This document shows, one piece after another, positions 59,101 to 64,000 of a stretch of DNA of 64,000 nt. The translations under genes were made by a program, and so were the position numbers. The notes below the pieces were generated by a model. That model was not told where the DNA came from. It saw only the letters and a list, made by a program, of their open reading frames with translations, and made no database searches. This stretch comes from an uncultured Opitutia bacterium (GTDB taxonomy: Bacteria; Verrucomicrobiota; Verrucomicrobiia; Opitutales; Opitutaceae), in NCBI GenBank assembly GCA_903840415.1, contig CAIMFY010000009.1:33952-97951 (forward strand), written 5' to 3'. Positions within the stretch are counted from its first letter, which is position 1, and each line of letters begins with the position of its first letter.

Positions 59101-60975
59101 ATGAAGAGAAACGTTCGCCGGGCGATCACCGCTCTCGTCGTCCTGCTGGCATCGTCGGGCGCGTTGGCCGGTGCTCCGGCGCCCGACCCTGACCCCAACC
59201 TCTACGTCAGTCCCGCCCGGATGAAGGAGTGGAATGACTGGCGCTTTGGGATGTTCATCCACTGGGGGCCGTGGTCCCAGACCGAGATAGGCTACATCTG
59301 GAAAATCGTGCGGGAGGATCCGCCGGGTGTACGGGAACAGCGGTTCGACCTTTGGCGCACCTTCAATCCCACGAAGTTCGATCCGAAAAAATGGGCGCGG
59401 GCCGCCAAGAATGCCGGCATGAAATACGTCGTGTTTGTGACCAAGCATCACGATGGCTTTAACAACTACGATACCGCCCTGTCCGACTACAAGATTACCG
59501 CGCCCGGTTCGCCCTTTGCGAAGAATCCTAATGCTGATCTAACGCGGGCAGTCGTTGAGGCGTTTCGCGCCGAGGGCCTGGCCATTGGTTTATACTATTC
59601 CCATATCGATTGGCATCATCCCGACGGGAAATATTTCTCCACTAACCATTGGAACTACGACAAGGAACGAATCGATCGCGATCCGGCGTCGTGGCGGAGG
59701 TTTGCAGACTACGAGAAAGGTCAGCTTAGTGAATTGCTCACCAATTACGGCCAGATCGACATAGTGTGGTTCGACATCCATTGGCCCTTTGCCAGCGCGG
59801 GTGCGGTACGCATCGCACAACCTGTTGTGCGCGCCGACGTGCTCGATCTGCTAAAGACGATGAAGCGCCTGCAGCCTGGAATTATCTTCAATGATCGCGG
59901 CACCGATCTCTACGGTGGATTTAGTACTCCCGAACAACGCGTGCCGGAGACCGGTCTGCCGGGCAACTGGGAGTCCAGCATCACAATCACCAACGATCGC
60001 GGCTATTGGTTCAAAGGCGACAAAGTAACCTCCAAGTCCCCCGCCGAACTCGTCCGCACGCTCGTCGACATCGCGTCCAAAGGCGGAAATTTTCTCCTTA
60101 ACGTCGGCCCTCGACCGGACGGCGAACTTTCGCCCGGTGAATATGACGGGTTGGCTGGCGTCGGCGCGTGGACGAAGATTTACGGTGAGAGTATCTACGG
60201 CACCACGCGCAGCCTGTTTCTTGATCTGCCCTGGGGTCGATCAACGACGAAGGGGCGTACCCTTTACCTGCACGTGTTCGACTGGCCGGCGGACGGCAAA
60301 CTCCTTGTGCCGGGTCTGCGCAGCGAGGTGCGTTCGGCGTGGCGCGTCGCCGATCCGACCAAAGCCGCGTTGAAATTTGCGACGCAGGGCGATGACAAGG
60401 TCATCGAGGTGGGAATTTCTCCCGATCCCGCCCTCGTCGGTGTCGTCGCCGTCGAACTTGCCGGTGACCCCGACATCAAGAACACGATTCGCCAGAGTGG
60501 GGATGCCCCGGTCACGCTCTCCGCAGGACGGGCCTCCGTTGTGGGACGCAGCGCGCGCTACAATTTTGGCAGCGAGACGCTCCACGGCAATTTCATCGAG
60601 AACGTTCGCGACGCCACCGACCGCGTATCATGGGATTTCTCCCTCAACCGCCCTGGCACCTACCGCCTCGCGGCCGAGTACGCGGTGCAGACCTCGCAGG
60701 CCGGTAGCACGTTTGAGGTGCAGATCGACCGCCAACCGCCAATCACCGCTGCCACTCGCGCCACCGCCGACTGGACAGGGCCGCTGCTAAACGTCCGGAG
60801 CAACGCCGGCACCAAGGGCGAGGCCAGCGACAACCGCTGGACCTTTCAAACTGTCGACCTCGGCGCCGTATCCATTGCAGCGACGGGCTCCCACACCCTT
60901 GTGATCGCCCCGCGCGCCGTCGCCAAAGACTACCTGTTTTTCCTAAAGTCCGTCACACTTACTTTAGAACGCTGA
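59101..60975 (+). CDS. Alpha-L-fucosidase, GH29, with C-terminal beta domain
   Basis: A 624-residue enzyme with a signal peptide (RAITALVVLLASSGALAGA). The GH29 TIM barrel contains WRFGMFIHWGPWS, KYVVFVTKHHDGF, GLYYSHIDWHHPDG and the nucleophile Asp225 in IDIVWFDIHWP. Conserved NDRGTDLYGGFSTPEQ, ESSITITNDRGYW and NFLLNVGPRPDGEL follow. After ~460 residues comes a separate beta-rich domain (about 480-624, NFIENVRDATDRVSWDFSL) resembling a carbohydrate-binding module. It removes alpha-L-fucose from oligosaccharides, probably in the periplasm. It is in the same transcription unit as the preceding TonB receptor. Confidence 0.93.
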   Translation: MKRNVRRAITALVVLLASSGALAGAPAPDPDPNLYVSPARMKEWNDWRFGMFIHWGPWSQTEIGYIWKIVREDPPGVREQRFDLWRTFNPTKFDPKKWARAAKNAGMKYVVFVTKHHDGFNNYDTALSDYKITAPGSPFAKNPNADLTRAVVEAFRAEGLAIGLYYSHIDWHHPDGKYFSTNHWNYDKERIDRDPASWRRFADYEKGQLSELLTNYGQIDIVWFDIHWPFASAGAVRIAQPVVRADVLDLLKTMKRLQPGIIFNDRGTDLYGGFSTPEQRVPETGLPGNWESSITITNDRGYWFKGDKVTSKSPAELVRTLVDIASKGGNFLLNVGPRPDGELSPGEYDGLAGVGAWTKIYGESIYGTTRSLFLDLPWGRSTTKGRTLYLHVFDWPADGKLLVPGLRSEVRSAWRVADPTKAALKFATQGDDKVIEVGISPDPALVGVVAVELAGDPDIKNTIRQSGDAPVTLSAGRASVVGRSARYNFGSETLHGNFIENVRDATDRVSWDFSLNRPGTYRLAAEYAVQTSQAGSTFEVQIDRQPPITAATRATADWTGPLLNVRSNAGTKGEASDNRWTFQTVDLGAVSIAATGSHTLVIAPRAVAKDYLFFLKSVTLTLER

Positions 60976-61228
60976 CGTGAAGATCGGACGACTCAAATAG
61001 TTGTCGCACCCCGGCCGAACAAGCAGACTTGCTTCACTATCGGTGCCGCTTGTAGTCACGCTTTGTGGATTTGCTCGAGCCTGACTCCTTCGCTTGGTTT
61101 GCTTGGGGAAGCCAGTCGTGCGAGCCCGTGCTGCAGGTCCGCGCTAAACTGCAGGCTCCGTTGCGATCTGAGAGAGGCGAGCGCGGAAAGGGCGTGTTGT
61201 TGGCGAACACGGTGGACTCACGCCACGA

Positions 61229-63415
61229 ATGATTTCCCCCCCGCGCCGCCTGCTCCTAACGTTTGGTTTGCTCATTGTGGGGCAAGGCGTCGTCTTGACG
61301 CGAGCCGCCGAGGCGCCCACCCGGATTGCTGATTATCGGGCTTTATCACGTGAGGTGGCAGCACAAGCCCTGCCGGTGCGGGTGCGCGGTGTAGTGACAT
61401 GGCAGGACAGACGGGGACGTTTCACGGTGCAGGATGACACCGCGGGTGTGTACGTTAACGTCGCTGAAGCTCAGAAGCGTAAAATCTGGCAGGGTGACGA
61501 TTCGATCGTTCAAAACATCCACGAGGGTCTCGAGTTGGAGATCGAGGCCATCAGCGACCCTGGCGGCTACGCGCCAGTGCTCTTGCCCAGAAACCTGCGT
61601 GCTCTAGGGGAGAAACCGCTGCCGCGTGCCCGGCCGACAGAGCCGACGAGATTCTATGGCGGAGCCGAGGCTTCTCAGCGGATCGAGGTACGCGGCGTGA
61701 TCTCGGGATTTGAGGCCGTGTCTGATTACTGGGTATTGCGCATGAATAACCTTCAGGGGACCTTCACCGTGGAGGCCACTCGTGCCGCAGTGCCGAATCC
61801 GAAGGAACTGGTCGATGCAGAGGTTCGCGTGCGCGGCGTTGGGGCGTCGGGCTTCAATACGCACGGTGAACTGACCAACGTGCGGCTGCTCGTCGGACTA
61901 TCCGGCGATGTAATCGTTGAAAAACCCGCGATGGCGTCACCGTTTGATGCGCCGCTTGTAACGCTGGATGGCCTCATGGCGTTTCGCGCCGAGCCCGTGA
62001 TGCCGCATCGCATCCGGGTTCAAGGCACGGTGACGTGTGCCGTTCCGGGACTCTTTTTCTTCCTGCAAGAGGACTCACGTGTCGTGCGGGTGGAAACCCG
62101 CTCCGACGTGCAACTGAAGGTGGGCGATCGGGTGGAGGCGGCAGGATTCGCCGAAATGGTCCGGCGCGTCGGCGTCCTCGGTGGGGCCGAGGTGCGCGTT
62201 GTCGGCGCACAGAGCGTGCCGCCGGCCTCGGCGATCAACCCCGAAGCGATCATGGCGCTCGATGCCGCAGCCAGTTTTACCGGCCAAGCCCCGCAACCGC
62301 ATGATTATGACGGTCACCTCATCCGCTTCCGTGCTCGTTTGCTCGGCCGGCCGACCGCGCTGGATGAGAAACCGACTTGGCGACGGCTTACCTTGGAGCA
62401 GGGGAACATGGTCATTGGCGCGATCCTTTACGGTGACAAACCGGAGGCACTCGATGCGTTGCAATCGGGGAGCGAGTTGGAAGTCATCGGTATCGTGCAA
62501 CTCGAATACGCGCCTATCTCCCAGATACGGCAATCGTTTCGACCAGTACGACTAGACGTGCTGCTGCGCAGCGCGGGGGACGTGACGGTTGTGCGGGCGC
62601 CGTCGTGGTGGACCGTGCAGCGCTTGCTGGGAGTGCTCGCGATCGGGATGCTGGCCTTCGGCGGAGCACTCTTATGGGTTTGGCAATTGCGACAGCAGGT
62701 GCAGCGAAAGGCCCAGGAACTCGCGGTTGAAATACATGCACGCCGGGATGCCGCGATCGAGTTCCAAGCCACGCTACGCGAGCGCAGCCGCCTCGCCGCG
62801 AACCTGCATGACACTCTACTCCAGACTATCGGCGGCATCGGTTTTACGCTCGAAGCCTGCAGGGCTGACTCCGCCGCTCTCGGGTCGGATGGAAAGCTGG
62901 GTGCGAATCTGGAGATGGCGCGGCGGATGCTGGATCACGCCGAGGTTGAACTTCGCGGATCAGTCTGGGCACTGCGCAGCGTGCCGATGAGCGGCATGGA
63001 ACTGCCAGAAGTGTTGCGGTCACTGGCCCAGCGTGCCAGTATCGGCCAGCGGGCAAAAGTTGTCGTGCTGACCGACGGCAATCTTCCGAAGATACCTGAC
63101 TTTGTCGCTGGCAATCTCGTGCTGGCCGCACAGGAGGCACTGCACAATGCCCTCAAGCACGGCAACCCAAAGGCAGTCGAAGTCGAAGTTCGGCTAGTCA
63201 AACCAGGCTGGGTGAGCCTGATTATCCGCGACGACGGGGCGGGGTTTTCTCCCGGCTCACAGGCGGGCGCTGCGGACGGCCACTTCGGATTGGCCGGCAT
63301 CCACGAACGCATGGAGCGACTCGGTGGAATAACTCGGATCGAAAGTGCTCCCGGTCGGGGTACGACCGTTTCTCTGGAAGTGCCGCTTCGCTCCTACGAT
63401 GAAGACGTGGCCTGA
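61229..63415 (+). CDS. NarL-family sensor histidine kinase with OB-fold-like sensor repeats
   Basis: A 728-residue kinase. The signal/anchor (LLLTFGLLIVGQGVVLTRA) is followed by a ~430-residue extracytoplasmic region. It has four segments of related beta pattern (VRVRGVVTWQDRRGRFTVQD; RIEVRGVISGF; RIRVQGTVTC; LIRFRARLLG), each like an OB fold. One membrane helix (LLGVLAIGMLAFGGALLWVW) leads to a coiled coil, a HisKA_3 domain with phosphoacceptor His527 in LAANLHDTLLQ, and an HATPase domain (ALHNALKHGNPKAV; IRDDGAGFSPG; GHFGLAGIHERMERLGG). Its partner is the response regulator 82 bp downstream. Confidence 0.9.
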   Translation: MISPPRRLLLTFGLLIVGQGVVLTRAAEAPTRIADYRALSREVAAQALPVRVRGVVTWQDRRGRFTVQDDTAGVYVNVAEAQKRKIWQGDDSIVQNIHEGLELEIEAISDPGGYAPVLLPRNLRALGEKPLPRARPTEPTRFYGGAEASQRIEVRGVISGFEAVSDYWVLRMNNLQGTFTVEATRAAVPNPKELVDAEVRVRGVGASGFNTHGELTNVRLLVGLSGDVIVEKPAMASPFDAPLVTLDGLMAFRAEPVMPHRIRVQGTVTCAVPGLFFFLQEDSRVVRVETRSDVQLKVGDRVEAAGFAEMVRRVGVLGGAEVRVVGAQSVPPASAINPEAIMALDAAASFTGQAPQPHDYDGHLIRFRARLLGRPTALDEKPTWRRLTLEQGNMVIGAILYGDKPEALDALQSGSELEVIGIVQLEYAPISQIRQSFRPVRLDVLLRSAGDVTVVRAPSWWTVQRLLGVLAIGMLAFGGALLWVWQLRQQVQRKAQELAVEIHARRDAAIEFQATLRERSRLAANLHDTLLQTIGGIGFTLEACRADSAALGSDGKLGANLEMARRMLDHAEVELRGSVWALRSVPMSGMELPEVLRSLAQRASIGQRAKVVVLTDGNLPKIPDFVAGNLVLAAQEALHNALKHGNPKAVEVEVRLVKPGWVSLIIRDDGAGFSPGSQAGAADGHFGLAGIHERMERLGGITRIESAPGRGTTVSLEVPLRSYDEDVA

Positions 63416-63427
63416 GGCCCGACCCGA

Positions 63428-63466
63428 TGGCCGAACGGCCAGTCGATCAAACGGAGCGCTTCCGTT
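63428..63466 (+). other. Two small hairpins between kinase and response regulator
   Basis: TGGCCGAACGGCCA (63428-63441) and AACGGA-GCGCT-TCCGTT (63450-63466) are perfect inverted repeats in the 82-bp gap. Neither has a T-run directly after it, so they are not standard terminators. They may affect mRNA processing or be incidental. Confidence 0.35.
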
Positions 63467-63497
63467 AGTATTCCTCCTTTAACGCCCGACTGCAGCC

Positions 63498-64000
63498 ATG
63501 CCGACGACCACACCCATTCGCCTCCTCATGGTGGACGACCACCCCATGCTGCGCGCTGGCCTGGCCCTGGTGCTAAACAGCGAGCCTGGCTTTCAGGTTG
63601 TCGCCGAGGCAGACGATGGCCCGACGGCACTCGCGCTGTGGCGCGAGCGGCGGCCGGATGTCATGCTGTTGGACCTCAGCATGTCGGGGATGGATGGGAT
63701 TGAGACGTTGGAACGACTGCGGGCCGAGTTTCCCGATGCGCGAGTGCTCATGCTGACTTCTTCGGAGGCTCCGGAGGACGTCCGCCATGCGCTCGCTGCC
63801 GGAGCCGGAGGCTACGTGACCAAGAACGTGCGCCGCGCCGAATTAGTAATGGCGATTCGCTCGGTCTACGCCGGTGGGCAGCATGTTGGCGAAACGGTTG
63901 CCAACATGATCGCCGCGAGTAAGGAAACGGGTGAAATTTCCCGTCGCGAGGTGGAGGTCTTGGAGTTGGTCCGGCAGGGTTTCACCAACGTCGAAATTGG
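63498..64000 (+). CDS. NarL/FixJ-type response regulator, 3' end outside window
   Basis: The visible ~167 residues contain the receiver domain: acidic pocket MVDDHP (Asp13/Asp14), phosphoacceptor Asp59 in MLLDLSMSGMDG, Thr/Ser in VLMLTSSE and Lys in GGYVTKNVR. After a linker the LuxR-type helix-turn-helix begins (EISRREVEVLELVRQGFTNVEIG), and the sequence ends inside it. It pairs with the upstream kinase; the phosphorylated form should bind DNA. The target genes cannot be inferred. Confidence 0.93.
   Translation, partial: MPTTTPIRLLMVDDHPMLRAGLALVLNSEPGFQVVAEADDGPTALALWRERRPDVMLLDLSMSGMDGIETLERLRAEFPDARVLMLTSSEAPEDVRHALAAGAGGYVTKNVRRAELVMAIRSVYAGGQHVGETVANMIAASKETGEISRREVEVLELVRQGFTNVEI

Noticed and set aside
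63428..63466. Transcription terminator between kinase and response regulator
   Set aside because: The hairpins lack a following T-run and the genes are functionally paired, so termination there is unlikely.

Overview
The window is a GC-rich chromosomal segment with compact, overlapping operons. It most likely comes from a verrucomicrobial bacterium of the Opitutaceae type. The grounds are an alternative complex III (ACIII) cluster, large TonB-dependent receptors, YfhO-type membrane proteins, a sulfatase/fucosidase locus, and small hypotheticals of kinds I associate with Verrucomicrobia. The taxonomic assignment is inference; no rRNA gene is present.

Layout. (1) 1-6531: end of a polytopic membrane protein, then a TolC / HlyD-adaptor / FtsX-permease / ATPase export system. 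(2) 6683-17944: a respiratory operon, actABCDEF, followed by a 110-aa unknown and three genes resembling cbb3 oxidase subunits. The subunit I-like protein lacks nearly all haem and CuB ligands. (3) 17993-29594: a vapBC pair, tRNA-Tyr, a frameshifted radC, a SurA-like isomerase, mfd, rnc, two ABC-2 permeases without an ATPase, an orphan parA and a YfhO-like protein. (4) 29787-~38400: an island beginning at tRNA-Cys, with an atypical tyrosine recombinase, brnTA, a helix-turn-helix/nucleotidyltransferase pair bracketed by ~370-bp direct repeats, a complete IS21-family element inserted into a partial brnA copy, and the remnant of a MobF relaxase.

(5) 38417-49237: a catabolic locus for trans-4-hydroxyproline. 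It holds an epimerase, a prolidase-like M24 peptidase, a D-hydroxyproline dehydrogenase, a deaminase, a ketoglutarate-semialdehyde dehydrogenase and a binding protein, with a TonB receptor and a PAS-AraC regulator alongside. A ~113-bp promoter segment occurs twice, in front of the operon and in front of the receptor. (6) 49234-60975: a sulfated-fucose utilisation locus with an anaerobic sulfatase-maturating enzyme, SulP transporter, sodium symporter, sulfatase without a visible signal peptide, LacI regulator, TonB receptor and GH29 fucosidase. (7) 61229-64000: a NarL-type histidine kinase and its response regulator, cut by the window end.

The strongest candidates for something undescribed are the ligand-less CcoN-like protein in the ACIII operon, the transposase-site motif repeated every 48 bp inside istA, and the duplicated hydroxyproline promoter whose copied start codon has become a 24-codon leader overlapping the TonB gene.
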